Notes: generated by a model from the letters alone, not told the origin. DNA of 23,891 bases from Tannerella sp. (GCA_031272655.1 JAISTJ010000187.1:1-23891), one strand, 5' to 3'; positions 14,325 to 22,360 are shown, numbered from the stretch's first letter. Numbers and translations: made by a program.

Positions 14325-17300
14325 ATGAAAAAGTATTTATTTTTATTTCTGTTAATCATTTCAGCATCAGGTTGTAACAATAATGATTTAACGTCCCTTG
14401 AGAGGGGTTTTGACTCGCCTCCCGAAGATGCGCGAGCCGGTGTTTACTGGTATTTTATGGATGGAAACTTGTCCTCCGAAGGCATCACCAAAGACCTTGA
14501 GGCGATGAAACGCGCCGGAATCGGCTATGTTCTTTTCCTTGAAGTGAACGTAGGAGTGCCGCGCGGGACAGTTGATTATATGAGCGAGGAGTGGCAAGAG
14601 CTGTTTGTTCATGCGGTGCACGAGTGCGAAAGGCTTGGCATCAAGATGGTTCTGGGCATCGGTCCGGGATGGAACGGCAGCGGCGGTCCGTGGGTCGAAG
14701 GGGAGCAGTCTATGCAGCATTTGGTCAGCTCTTCGGTTACTGTTACCGGCGGAAAAGGCGTTCAGGACATTGTTTTGCCTGTTCCTCAACCCAAACGTCC
14801 TTTCTTCGGAAAAGGCGCTTTCACACCCGAAGCGTTGAAAAAATGGGAAGATTATTACTCCGACGTCGCAGTGCTGGCGTTTCCGGCCGGAGCGACGGTT
14901 ATTGATACGGCGGTTGTTTCGGGTGTAACTTATATGCGCATACCGGAAATTGACGAGCGGGCGCTCTATTACCGCAAACCGTACAGCTCGGTCGAGGGTG
15001 TGCCGCAGTATATCCCTCTGTATGAGAACCTTGCGCCTCATGCCGGCGACAAAGCTATTGACAAATCGCAGATAATTGATTTGACTTCTTCTTTGCAGCC
15101 CGACGGCTCGCTCAAGTGGGAAGCGCCTGCAGGCCAGTGGGTTGTGATGCGTTTTGGAGCGCGAAACAATGGCGCCGCCACACGCCCCGCACCAGTGCCG
15201 GGAGTTGGTTTCGAGGCGGATAAAATGGACACGACGGCTATGATAGCTCATTTCGGCAACTTCACCGGCAAATTGTTTAACAAACTCGGATTCACACACG
15301 CTACGCCCGATGGCGGCGGCATAAAATCCTTACATATAGACAGTTGGGAGATGGGCGCCCAGAACTGGACAAAGCGTTTCAGGGAAGAGTTCACTGCCCG
15401 CCGCGGCTATGACCCGCAGCCGTATTATCCTGTTTATGCGGGACTTATAGTGCAAAATCGCGAAGTCAGCGAACGTTTTTTATGGGATTTGCGGTTTACG
15501 GCGCAGGAACTTTTTGCCGAATATCATGTTGGTTTCGTGCGCCGGTACGCTCACAGGTTCGGCCTTGACGTTTCTATCGAGCCTTATGATATGAATCCGG
15601 CGGCCGACATGGAGCTTGCAGCTGCCGCCGACGTCCCGATGGCGGAATTTTGGGGCGGTACCGAAGAGTTTGATTACTACGGATATAACACTTCTTGGGG
15701 TGCTGCGGAGGCTTCATCGGTTGCAAACCTGATTGGTCAGCATGTCGTTCCTGCGGAGGCATTTACGGCTGCTTTCGACGGATGGAAACAATATCCCGCT
15801 TCGGTTAAAAATCAGGGCGACTGGGCTTTTGCCGCCGGCATCAACAGGCTGATGTACCATACTTTTCAACATCAGCCGCTGCCCGATAACGTGCGTCCGG
15901 GCATGACGATGGGTATTTACGGACTTCACTGGGACAGGAACCAGACATGGTGGTATCTTTCCGACGCTTACCACCGCTACGTCGCCCGCTGTCAGTACAT
16001 GTTGCAGCAGGGACGCACTTCTGCCGATATCCTCTATCTTGCTCCCGAAGGCGCTCCGCATGTGTTTCGCGCACCTGCTTCGGCTTATTCCGGCAAAGAG
16101 TATTTCCCTGACCGTAAGGGATATAGCTTCGACGCATGCCCGCCAAGCCTGCTGTATCAGGCTTCGGTTGAGGATGGTTGCGTAGTATTTCCTTCCGGCG
16201 CTACCTATCGCATTCTTGTTTTGCCTTGTTTCAAAACGATGCGTCCCCAATTGTTAGCAAAGATAGTAGATTTAGTGCGGGCAGGCGCTACGGTTGTCGG
16301 TTTGCCGCCCGTGCAGTCGCCAAGCCTTTCCGGCTATCCCGTATGCGACAACGAAGTGCGCATTTTGGCAGGTGAACTTTGGGGCAAAGAGCCTGTTACT
16401 GAGGCAGTTACTGCAAGGCCTTTCGGTAAAGGGAAAATTATTTTCAGCGACAGGCTGCGCACCGAAGCCGATAATCTCTATCCGAATTACGACTTTACTG
16501 CCAACGTATTGAAAGATATGACGCCGCCCGATTTCTCTTCGGCAGGCGAAGTGCGATATACTCACCATATCCTGCCGGAGTACGATTTCTGGTTTCTTGC
16601 CAGTCGCACCGATCAACCTCAGGATACCGAAGTAACCCTGCGAATATCAGGCGTTAAGCCCGAACTGTGGCATCCGGTTACCGGCGAACGGCGCCCGCTT
16701 CCGGAATACACTGAAAATAACGGGCTTACAACAATTCCGCTTCATTTTGAGCCTTACGAAAGCTATTTTGTGGTGTTTTCACATCCTGAAAAAGACGCTA
16801 CCCAACCCGTCATTTTTTCCGCGAGCGAAAAAGAAGAAGCGAGTAACGAAGCAATCTATTCTAAAAATTTCCCGTCATTCACTACTGTCCTGACCCTCGA
16901 TCAACCATGGCAAGTCAAATTCGACCCGAAATGGGGCGGACCAGAAAATATAACATTTAACAGTCTGATTGACTGGCGATTACATGACAATGAAGGGATA
17001 AAATACTATTCAGGTACGGCTTTTTACAAGACCATGTTTGAATTGTCGGATATTAAAAACAAGCCGTTGTACCTCAATCTCGGAAAGGTCAAAAACATTG
17101 CCCGTATTACATTGAACGGCAAGGACTTGGGAGTTGTGTGGACAGCCCCATGGCAGGTTGAGATTTCATCCGCAGTGAAGAAAGGGAAAAACGAACTGAC
17201 GATTGAGGTGGTCAATCTGTGGGCTAACCGCCTGATAGGCGACGAGCAGCAACCCGAAGACGGCATCACAAAAGGCAATTTCCCCGACTGGTTGCTGAAA

Positions 17301-17417
17301 GGCGAGAAACGACCCACCAATCGCTATACTTTCACAACTCACAAACATTACAAAAAAGATTCCCCGTTGTTGGAATCGGGGTTATTAGGCCCGGTGAGGA
17401 TTCTGACGGCGCAGTAA
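14325..17417 (+). CDS. GH106-type alpha-L-rhamnosidase lipoprotein
   Basis: A 1030-residue predicted lipoprotein from the ATG at 14325. The frame extends upstream to 14226, but that stretch contains the promoter and encodes no export signal; the inner start gives MKKYLFLFLLIISASGC with Cys17 in a lipobox. The GH106 opening is recognisable: FDSPPEDARAGVYWYFMDGN (29-48), then EGITKDLEAMKRAGIGYVLF and an LGIGPGWNGSGGPW segment. The catalytic barrel contains acidic candidates Glu419 (SIEPYD) and Glu441 (MAEFWGG). The C-terminal beta-sandwich resembles the family 2 sugar-binding fold, with LNGKDLGVVWTAPW, NLWANRLIGDEQ and SGLLGPVRI. GH106 enzymes release alpha-L-rhamnose from pectins and other plant glycans in Bacteroides; the linkage here is not readable. 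It is divergent from TlpA-thrA and has no SusC/SusD neighbour. It may complement the GH78 enzyme 9 kb away. Confidence 0.85.
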   Translation: MKKYLFLFLLIISASGCNNNDLTSLERGFDSPPEDARAGVYWYFMDGNLSSEGITKDLEAMKRAGIGYVLFLEVNVGVPRGTVDYMSEEWQELFVHAVHECERLGIKMVLGIGPGWNGSGGPWVEGEQSMQHLVSSSVTVTGGKGVQDIVLPVPQPKRPFFGKGAFTPEALKKWEDYYSDVAVLAFPAGATVIDTAVVSGVTYMRIPEIDERALYYRKPYSSVEGVPQYIPLYENLAPHAGDKAIDKSQIIDLTSSLQPDGSLKWEAPAGQWVVMRFGARNNGAATRPAPVPGVGFEADKMDTTAMIAHFGNFTGKLFNKLGFTHATPDGGGIKSLHIDSWEMGAQNWTKRFREEFTARRGYDPQPYYPVYAGLIVQNREVSERFLWDLRFTAQELFAEYHVGFVRRYAHRFGLDVSIEPYDMNPAADMELAAAADVPMAEFWGGTEEFDYYGYNTSWGAAEASSVANLIGQHVVPAEAFTAAFDGWKQYPASVKNQGDWAFAAGINRLMYHTFQHQPLPDNVRPGMTMGIYGLHWDRNQTWWYLSDAYHRYVARCQYMLQQGRTSADILYLAPEGAPHVFRAPASAYSGKEYFPDRKGYSFDACPPSLLYQASVEDGCVVFPSGATYRILVLPCFKTMRPQLLAKIVDLVRAGATVVGLPPVQSPSLSGYPVCDNEVRILAGELWGKEPVTEAVTARPFGKGKIIFSDRLRTEADNLYPNYDFTANVLKDMTPPDFSSAGEVRYTHHILPEYDFWFLASRTDQPQDTEVTLRISGVKPELWHPVTGERRPLPEYTENNGLTTIPLHFEPYESYFVVFSHPEKDATQPVIFSASEKEEASNEAIYSKNFPSFTTVLTLDQPWQVKFDPKWGGPENITFNSLIDWRLHDNEGIKYYSGTAFYKTMFELSDIKNKPLYLNLGKVKNIARITLNGKDLGVVWTAPWQVEISSAVKKGKNELTIEVVNLWANRLIGDEQQPEDGITKGNFPDWLLKGEKRPTNRYTFTTHKHYKKDSPLLESGLLGPVRILTAQ
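17352..17377 (-). terminator. Probable intrinsic terminator of panB, antisense inside the GH106-type gene
   Basis: Read on the minus strand, GATTCC (17377-17372), an 8-base loop, GGAATC (17363-17358) and then six T (17357-17352) form a hairpin plus U-tract. It begins 45 bases past the panB stop and lies wholly within codons near 1010-1018 of the convergent GH106-type gene. A competing pair CCCCG/CGGGG (17362-17366 and 17377-17381) could extend or replace the stem. There is no T run on the plus-strand side, so it should work only for panB. Confidence 0.55.
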
Positions 17418-17422
17418 AAAGG

Positions 17423-18244
17423 TCAATATTGCTCGGCTTCGTTAGGGAAATCGCCGCTTTTGACGTCCTTGATGTACCCTTGCACGGCATTGGTGATGAC
17501 CTCATAGAGATTGGCATACCGGCGCAGGAAGCGGGGCGAGAACTCCTTGTTGATGCCCAGCATGTCGTGCATCACAAGCACTTGTCCGTCGGCATACATC
17601 CCCGCTCCTATGCTGATAGTGGGGATTGTAAGCTCTTCAGACACTTGTTTTGTCAGTTGCGCAGGAATTTTTTCAAGTACAACGGCAAAACACCCTAATT
17701 CTTCAAGCAGATGTGCATCTTCGAGTAATTTCCGGGCTTCAGCTTCCTCGCGTGCACGTACTGCATAAGTACCGAACTTATTGATAGACTGGGGAGTAAG
17801 CCCTAAATGTCCCATTATGGGAATACCGGCGCAAAGCACGCGCTCAATAGATTCTTTTATCTCGGCGCCGCCTTCCATCTTGATGCTGTCGGCATGCGTC
17901 TCTTTCATCACCCGGATAGCCGACGCAAGAGCCTCTTTTGAGTTGCCCTGATACGTTCCAAACGGCAGATCCACTACCACAAGGGCGCGCCTTACCGCCT
18001 TGACGACCGATTTGCCGTGATAAATCATCTGATCAAGCGTTATCGGCAGTGTTGTAACATTTCCTGCCATAACGTTTGAAGCCGAATCGCCCACAAGAAT
18101 CACGTCCATACCGGCTTGATCAATAATCTTAGCCATAGAATAGTCGTAGGCCGTAAGCATCGAAATCTTCTCACCCCTCTGTTTCATTTCCGTAAGGCGT
18201 CGCGTTGTAACCTTGCGGCTATCATCAATTGTTGCTACTGACAT
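17423..18244 (-). CDS. panB: 3-methyl-2-oxobutanoate hydroxymethyltransferase
   Basis: A 273-residue cytoplasmic enzyme for the first committed step of pantothenate (vitamin B5, then coenzyme A) synthesis: a hydroxymethyl group moves from 5,10-methylenetetrahydrofolate to 3-methyl-2-oxobutanoate, giving ketopantoate. Motifs: [11 protein letters not shown] (30-40), [14 protein letters not shown] (48-61) with magnesium ligand Asp53, [11 protein letters not shown] (90-100) with Asp92, KMEGGAEI (122-129) with Glu124, [11 protein letters not shown] (145-155), LEKIP with catalytic Glu191, and [15 protein letters not shown]. Length is normal. No panC or panD is adjacent. The gene starts 64 bases after the stop of the C26-M19 gene, and the gap is an A/T-rich repeat with no TAnnTTTG box, so it may depend on readthrough or on a promoter I cannot see. 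It converges with the GH106-type gene with 5 bases between stops. Confidence 0.95.
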   Translation of the reverse strand: MSVATIDDSRKVTTRRLTEMKQRGEKISMLTAYDYSMAKIIDQAGMDVILVGDSASNVMAGNVTTLPITLDQMIYHGKSVVKAVRRALVVVDLPFGTYQGNSKEALASAIRVMKETHADSIKMEGGAEIKESIERVLCAGIPIMGHLGLTPQSINKFGTYAVRAREEAEARKLLEDAHLLEELGCFAVVLEKIPAQLTKQVSEELTIPTISIGAGMYADGQVLVMHDMLGINKEFSPRFLRRYANLYEVITNAVQGYIKDVKSGDFPNEAEQY

Positions 18245-18248
18245 ATTT

Positions 18249-18327
18249 TAATTTTTAATTCCGTAGAGACGTAGCGCCTCTTAATTCTTAATTTTTAATT
18301 CTTAATTCTTAATTTTTAATTCTTAAT
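18249..18327. repeat. A/T-rich direct repeat block between the C26-M19 gene and panB
   Basis: A 21-bp unit occurs twice head to tail (18280-18300 and 18301-18321), followed by the first 6 bases of a third copy (18322-18327). The last 12 bases of the unit (TAATTTTTAATT) occur once more at 18249-18260. Between lies 18261-18279, which with C18280 includes an imperfect palindrome GAGACGTAGCGCCTC (18266-18280). Similar A/T repeats beside small GC-richer palindromes are scattered between genes in Bacteroidetes. Here the block overlaps the 3' end of the C26-M19 gene: its last codons (LRIKN) and TAA stop fall inside the repeat. Confidence 0.75.
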
Positions 18328-20234
18328 CCCCCCTCCTGCACTGCCGCCATCACACGTAAGAAGTTGCCGCCCCAAATCTTGGCGATATCTTCTTCCGAAT
18401 AGCCTTTCTCAAGCAGTTTGACGGTAATCTGCAGCAAGTCGTTATGACCCTGACAACCGAGGATGCCGCCGCCACCGTCGAAATCGGTGCCAATGCCAAC
18501 ATGATCAATCCCCGCTACGCTCACGATATGGTCAATATGCCTTATTGCATCATCAATAGAGGCTTTTGCGCGGTCATTGTTTATGTACATGTCCAACAAA
18601 CAAAGCTGCACGACGCCGCCATTTTCCGCAAGCGCCTTCAGCTGCTCGTCGGTAAGGTTGCGGTCATGGTCGCAGATAGCCTTAGCGGATGAATGTGAGC
18701 ATATTACAGGTACATCGGTCATTTTCAGTACGTCCCAAAAAGTGCTTTCGGCCGCATGGGAGAGGTCAACCATAATGCCAAGACGGTTCATCTCGCGCAC
18801 AACTTCCTCGCCGAACGGGCTAAGTCCGTCCCATTCGTTTTTAGTGTTGGTGGACGTGTCGCAAATATCGTTATCGTATGAATGACAGAGGGTTATGTAA
18901 AGCACTCCCAACTCTTTGAATTTCTTGATGTTGGAAATATCTTTACCTATGCCGTACCCGTTTTCTATTCCTATAAAAATTGTTTTTTTGCCTTCCCGTT
19001 TAATGCTGATCAAATCTTCGGGTTTAACGGCTATCCGGCAAATATCGGCATTCTGTTCGGCAACGCGATGAATATTGCCGATGATATCGTTCACCCGCTT
19101 CACTGCAAGTTGAAGCGAATCGTCCGTCCTACCGCCCTGACCGATGAACGCGGCAAGGAAAACCCCGTCGAGCATCCCTTCCTGCATCTTCGGAAGGTTG
19201 ACGCGGCTTCGTTCGCGGGACGCAAAATCGTAACCCGGACGGTCAAACCACATTGGCGTATCTGTGTGAGTATCAACGGAAAGTATCTTACCGTGAAGCT
19301 CTTTTGCACGATTATAGAGCGTTGCTTTGCTCACAAGGAAACTGAACAGCCTGAGCATCAGGGTATCGCCGCCTCCGACCATCGCTTCTGGATGCCATTG
19401 AACGCCAAGTATCGGATAGTTGGGAAAAGCCTCAATAGCTTCAACAACGCTATCGGTGGAAAACGCCACCGCCCTGAAGCCGGGAGCGACGTCTTTAACT
19501 GCCTGATGGTGAAAGGAATTGACATTTATTTCACCCGCGCCGATAACCTTAGACAACTGCGTGCTGTCGGATACATTTATTTTATGGGAAGCAGCGGCGC
19601 CGCTCATCTGTTGAACATGTTTTATAAGCGTTTTGCCGTCGCGCTGCGAAGGTATATCCTGCCAGAGAGTGCCGCCAAACGCCACATTTATAAGCTGTTC
19701 GCCCCTACAGATGCCGAGAATCGGGATACAGCGGTCGGACGCCATCTTCACCAATTTCAGGTCGTATTCGTCGCGCACCGGATCAACGGCGCCGAGTTGC
19801 TGACGCGGATTTTCCTCATACCAGAGCGGATTAACGTCCTCGCCTCCCGTCATCAGCAGGCCGTCAAGTCCGGCAACCATCTCCCTTAAAGCGATTCCGT
19901 CTTTGGTAACGGGCAAAATCACAGGCACTCCGCCCGCTTTCAGTATAGCGTTGATATAAGTTGCATTTACAGCCGTGCCGCTGTTGCTTTGTCCGGCAGA
20001 AATGCCGATCAGCGGCTTCCTGACGCGGATATTCACGTCCAAGGAATCAACTTTCGCCTTAAACTTGTTTAACACTGTGGGCGGTTCAAAAAAGCGGCTG
20101 CGTGGGGGCTGCCCTGTCCTTTGGCTCCGGTTTTGCGCCGACTCGCCCCTGCCCTGTCGTTGACGGCTGTTTTGCGCCTCCAATCCCTGCATCACAAGGC
20201 ATGTACAGCATACGAGTAACAATAATCTCTTCAT
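18309..20234 (-). CDS. Secreted fusion of a C26 class I glutamine amidotransferase-like domain and an M19 membrane dipeptidase
   Basis: A 641-residue exported protein. A signal peptide (1-20, cleavage before QN) is followed by a Gln/Arg-rich basic linker (21-48). Residues about 72-302 form a gamma-glutamyl hydrolase-like (PuuD/peptidase C26) domain: LMTGGEDVNP (127-136), nucleophile Cys176 in LGICRGEQ, and His281/Glu283 in VQWHPE, so the triad is complete. Residues about 315-632 form a renal dipeptidase-type (M19) domain with DTHTDTP (His323, Asp325), Glu424 in IENGYG, His493 in LSH, His514 in CSHSS, DHDRN and Asp584 in GTDFDG; the spacing matches human renal dipeptidase, so both zinc sites look intact. 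C26 enzymes cleave gamma-glutamyl bonds and M19 enzymes cleave dipeptides such as Cys-Gly, so one protein could act in two steps on glutathione or gamma-D-glutamyl peptides; that is inference. The C-terminus is encoded by a repeat. Confidence 0.9.
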   Translation of the reverse strand: MKRLLLLVCCTCLVMQGLEAQNSRQRQGRGESAQNRSQRTGQPPRSRFFEPPTVLNKFKAKVDSLDVNIRVRKPLIGISAGQSNSGTAVNATYINAILKAGGVPVILPVTKDGIALREMVAGLDGLLMTGGEDVNPLWYEENPRQQLGAVDPVRDEYDLKLVKMASDRCIPILGICRGEQLINVAFGGTLWQDIPSQRDGKTLIKHVQQMSGAAASHKINVSDSTQLSKVIGAGEINVNSFHHQAVKDVAPGFRAVAFSTDSVVEAIEAFPNYPILGVQWHPEAMVGGGDTLMLRLFSFLVSKATLYNRAKELHGKILSVDTHTDTPMWFDRPGYDFASRERSRVNLPKMQEGMLDGVFLAAFIGQGGRTDDSLQLAVKRVNDIIGNIHRVAEQNADICRIAVKPEDLISIKREGKKTIFIGIENGYGIGKDISNIKKFKELGVLYITLCHSYDNDICDTSTNTKNEWDGLSPFGEEVVREMNRLGIMVDLSHAAESTFWDVLKMTDVPVICSHSSAKAICDHDRNLTDEQLKALAENGGVVQLCLLDMYINNDRAKASIDDAIRHIDHIVSVAGIDHVGIGTDFDGGGGILGCQGHNDLLQITVKLLEKGYSEEDIAKIWGGNFLRVMAAVQEGGLRIKN

Positions 20235-20257
20235 AACATTTTTTCTATAAAACCGTG

Positions 20258-20284
20258 CAAAAATACAAAAAAAGAAGAAGCAAA
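20258..20284 (-). promoter_or_regulatory. Probable promoter of the C26-M19 gene
   Basis: 20265-20258 reads TATTTTTG on the minus strand (TAnnTTTG), 23 bases before the ATG at 20234. A TTTG at 20284-20281 lies 15 bases further upstream, somewhat closer than usual for a -33 box. Confidence 0.5.
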
Positions 20285-20326
20285 GAACGAAACGGTTAAT
20301 TTTTTGATAAAAAAGCAGATTAAAAA

Positions 20327-21295
20327 TTACAGGGTGGATAAGATTTCGCGCTGTTTTTCAAAGTAGAGGATGCGATTTTTTTCCGATTCGGAGATTGATG
20401 TGGATGTGCGTTTCAGTGAGCGGAGCCAGAGGCGCATGTGTTCGCACGACATTGCATCTACCGCCGACATGCTTCCAGTCGTAAATGCGTCAATCATAGT
20501 TACATACACGCTTTCGGAATAGAGATATGTATAGCTTGTTTCAAACGAAAGCCCGGTTGTATAAATCTCAAGCTCGTTGCCACATTCCGATCGCCCTTTT
20601 ATAGCAGATTTCTCCATGAATTTCAGCATCTTATCCAAATCGTCCTTCAAAATTTCCACTTCTTCCTCGCTGATAAGACGTATTGATTGAAAAAAACGGA
20701 TGTCATTGATAAGCACCTGCAACGCACTTTCTTCGGTGATAAAAAACGTATAGCTGATTTTCTGGACGGTATCATGATAGAGTTTATGCTGGGCAAGAAG
20801 GCTGTCCCATAACTTAACATCCTTATACTGAACATGATTGCCGGAAGGGCCGAACTGATACATCCATTTCAGAATATACAGCCGATAAATGTTCGGAAAC
20901 TGCGACGTAATGTGAAGCGGCAGGCTGTTTGCCGCAACCCCGAACTCCGAATACGCACATTTTGACGCCGCCTCTATCGCCGCAATATAATCGTTGGCCA
21001 TCTTTTCGTCTTTATGGTCATGGTTGAAAAAATCCTGCCAGTACATGTGATAAGGCTGACTGCGGTAAGGTTTTGTCTGTTCAAGGAACGCATCCATCGA
21101 AAAGTTCGCCCATTTCATTATTTTCACAACCTCGGCAAAGGAAAAATGTATGTCCCCACGCAATCGCCGGTATATTGCAACTTTATCCAAATCAAGCAGT
21201 TTAGACAGCGACGATGTGAGTTTTCCTCTCTCCGGAAATGTTGACTTTAGCATTTCCGACAATTTTTCATTCAGTTCAAAATCAAAAGTGTCCAT
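20327..21295 (-). CDS. HTH transcriptional regulator-like protein with uncharacterised helical C-terminal domain
   Basis: 322 residues from the ATG at 21295 (MDTFDFELNEKLSEML). The frame is open to 21463, but that extension would cover the promoter and operator-like region and reads like untranslated sequence. Residues about 24-68 look like an XRE/BetR-type helix-turn-helix: LSKLLDLDKVAIYRRLRGD, with a recognition helix near 38-48. The remaining roughly 250 residues are helical, rich in aromatic residues, without a signal peptide or membrane segment, and I do not recognise them; they may bind a ligand or partner. Bacteroidetes genomes carry many regulators of this kind with unknown targets. 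The upstream region holds a promoter (21335-21365) and, behind it, an array of TGTAC sites, which suggests self-regulation. It faces the same way as PNP upstream and C26-M19 downstream, with a separate promoter on each side. Confidence 0.65.
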   Translation of the reverse strand: MDTFDFELNEKLSEMLKSTFPERGKLTSSLSKLLDLDKVAIYRRLRGDIHFSFAEVVKIMKWANFSMDAFLEQTKPYRSQPYHMYWQDFFNHDHKDEKMANDYIAAIEAASKCAYSEFGVAANSLPLHITSQFPNIYRLYILKWMYQFGPSGNHVQYKDVKLWDSLLAQHKLYHDTVQKISYTFFITEESALQVLINDIRFFQSIRLISEEEVEILKDDLDKMLKFMEKSAIKGRSECGNELEIYTTGLSFETSYTYLYSESVYVTMIDAFTTGSMSAVDAMSCEHMRLWLRSLKRTSTSISESEKNRILYFEKQREILSTL

Positions 21296-21334
21296 AATAC
21301 AAATATTTTCCAATCCCAAATTCAAAATACGCCG

Positions 21335-21365
21335 CAAATTTACTGCATAAAAATCAGTAAAACAA
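21335..21365 (-). promoter_or_regulatory. Promoter of the HTH regulator-like gene
   Basis: On the minus strand TTG at 21365-21363 and TAAATTTG at 21342-21335 are 20 bases apart, a good fit to the Bacteroidetes -33/-7 layout. The predicted start near 21328 gives a leader of about 33 bases to the ATG at 21295. The TGTAC array begins 10 bases behind the -33 box. Confidence 0.6.
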
Positions 21366-21374
21366 GGCTTTTTT

Positions 21375-21484
21375 TGTACAATTAGGAAAAAATTTGTGTC
21401 ATTTTTTGTACAACTTCGGACGTTTTTGACGACTTTGTGTACAAAAAATGTCAAAAAGGACAATTTTGCGTCAATTAGTGTACT
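21375..21484. promoter_or_regulatory. Array of four helically phased TGTAC sites, candidate operator
   Basis: TGTACA occurs at 21375-21380, 21407-21412 and 21438-21443, and TGTACT at 21479-21484. Spacings are 32, 31 and 41 bases, near 3, 3 and 4 turns of DNA, so all would face the same side of the helix. Two sites share a longer form, TGTAC, six bases, TGTC (21438-21452 and 21479-21493). The array lies immediately upstream of the promoter of the HTH regulator-like gene. A regulator binding site is inferred; no footprint is known to me. Confidence 0.5.
21397..21453. repeat. 16-bp inverted repeat (15 of 16 matching) with 25-bp spacer
   Basis: TGTCATTTTTTGTACA at 21397-21412 is mirrored by TGTACAAAAAATGTCA at 21438-21453; the inner 13 bp are perfect. 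It contains the second and third TGTAC sites. It could be a paired operator or, if transcribed from the PNP side, a weak A/U hairpin. Confidence 0.7.
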
Positions 21485-21507
21485 TTTTTTGTCCTATTTA
21501 TTTTAAC

Positions 21508-21528
21508 ATTCGGATTTTTCCCCCGAAT
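21508..21528 (-). other. Small hairpin downstream of the PNP gene
   Basis: ATTCGG (21508-21513) and CCGAAT (21523-21528) can pair around a 9-base loop, 23 bases past the PNP stop. In the PNP reading direction no T run follows, so it is a poor intrinsic terminator, though it could stabilise the transcript end. Confidence 0.3.
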
Positions 21529-21550
21529 TTTTTCAAATTTGCATCATTTT

Positions 21551-22360
21551 TCAAATATTTGAGATTAATTCGGTGAAAATCAACGCCATAGTATCCGCAG
21601 CGCTATCGGCGGCCTTGACCACATCGTCGCCGCAATTGACGAAGTCATCTGCAAAATGGTGCCCTTCGTTTGAAATAACCGACATTCCGAACACCCTGAG
21701 GCCGGCATGACGCGCCACAATCACCTCCGCCACAGTGCTCATCCCAACAGCGTCGGCGCCGATCCTGCCGCAGAAAGCATACTCGGCAGGCGTCTCATAC
21801 GAAGGGCCGGTCAATCCGATATAAACCCCTTTTTGAAGTATAATACCGTGATTTTCAGCTATTTCCTCAGCTTTGCGGATAAACTCGCGGTCGTAAGCGC
21901 GGGTCATATCCGGAAAGCGCGTCCCGAAAGTCTCATCATTCGCGCCAATCAGCGGGTTTGGCGCCAGATTGATATGGTCGGTGATAATCATCAGGTCGCC
22001 GACATGAAACGCATGATTGACGCCGCCTGCAGCGTTGCTTACAAGCAGGTTTTTCACCCCAAGCAGCTTCATCACACGAACCGGATAAGTTACCTGCCGC
22101 ATCGTATAACCCTCATAGTAATGAAAACGCCCCTGCATGGCTATAACCGGCTTCCCGCCAAGCGTACCGGCGATGAGGTTACCTTTATGTCCTGTGGCTG
22201 TTGAATTTACAAAATGGGGGATTGTTTTATAAGGGATAACTACCTTATTTTCAATCTTTTCGGCAAGAGCGCCAAGTCCGCTTCCGAGAATAATAGCCGT
22301 CTCCGGCTTTCCGTTAATTCGTTCCGCAATAAAAGCGGCAGATTCACTGTAATCACTCAT
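21551..22360 (-). CDS. punA: Purine-nucleoside phosphorylase (trimeric PNP-I type)
   Basis: A 269-residue cytoplasmic enzyme splitting purine ribo- or deoxyribonucleosides with phosphate to base and sugar-1-phosphate in purine salvage. The ATG at 22360 is taken as start; a TTG two codons upstream is possible but unnecessary. Active-site residues line up with human PNP at a constant offset: Ser27 in LGSGLG, His58 in TGHKG, Arg78 and His80 in GRFHYYEG, Glu189 in SYETPAE, Met207 and Ser208 in VGMST, and Asn231 in [14 protein letters not shown] (108-116) is also typical. Human-type Glu189 and Asn231 suggest 6-oxopurine nucleosides (inosine, guanosine) as substrates. It starts 20 bases after the stop of the TolC-family gene, so it may be transcribed with the efflux genes, a link of convenience rather than function. 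Downstream is the 255-base regulatory gap. Confidence 0.95.
   Translation of the reverse strand: MSDYSESAAFIAERINGKPETAIILGSGLGALAEKIENKVVIPYKTIPHFVNSTATGHKGNLIAGTLGGKPVIAMQGRFHYYEGYTMRQVTYPVRVMKLLGVKNLLVSNAAGGVNHAFHVGDLMIITDHINLAPNPLIGANDETFGTRFPDMTRAYDREFIRKAEEIAENHGIILQKGVYIGLTGPSYETPAEYAFCGRIGADAVGMSTVAEVIVARHAGLRVFGMSVISNEGHHFADDFVNCGDDVVKAADSAADTMALIFTELISNI

Noticed and set aside
14388..15299. Open frame of 303 codons on the minus strand opposite the GH106-type gene
   Set aside because: Composition is Arg/His-rich and shapeless, and the opposite strand encodes clear GH106 motifs.
18249..18327. Direct repeats as a possible CRISPR array
   Set aside because: Units are head to tail without spacers, almost pure A/T, and only two are complete.
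18882..19889. Long open frame (335 codons) on the plus strand opposite the C26-M19 gene
   Set aside because: It is antisense to a gene with complete catalytic motifs, has no recognisable domain, and lacks a promoter. It is a by-product of codon use in the real gene.
21296..21463. Upstream extension of the HTH regulator-like gene
   Set aside because: It would run through the -33/-7 boxes and TGTAC sites; the added residues are low-complexity and unlike an HTH N-terminus.
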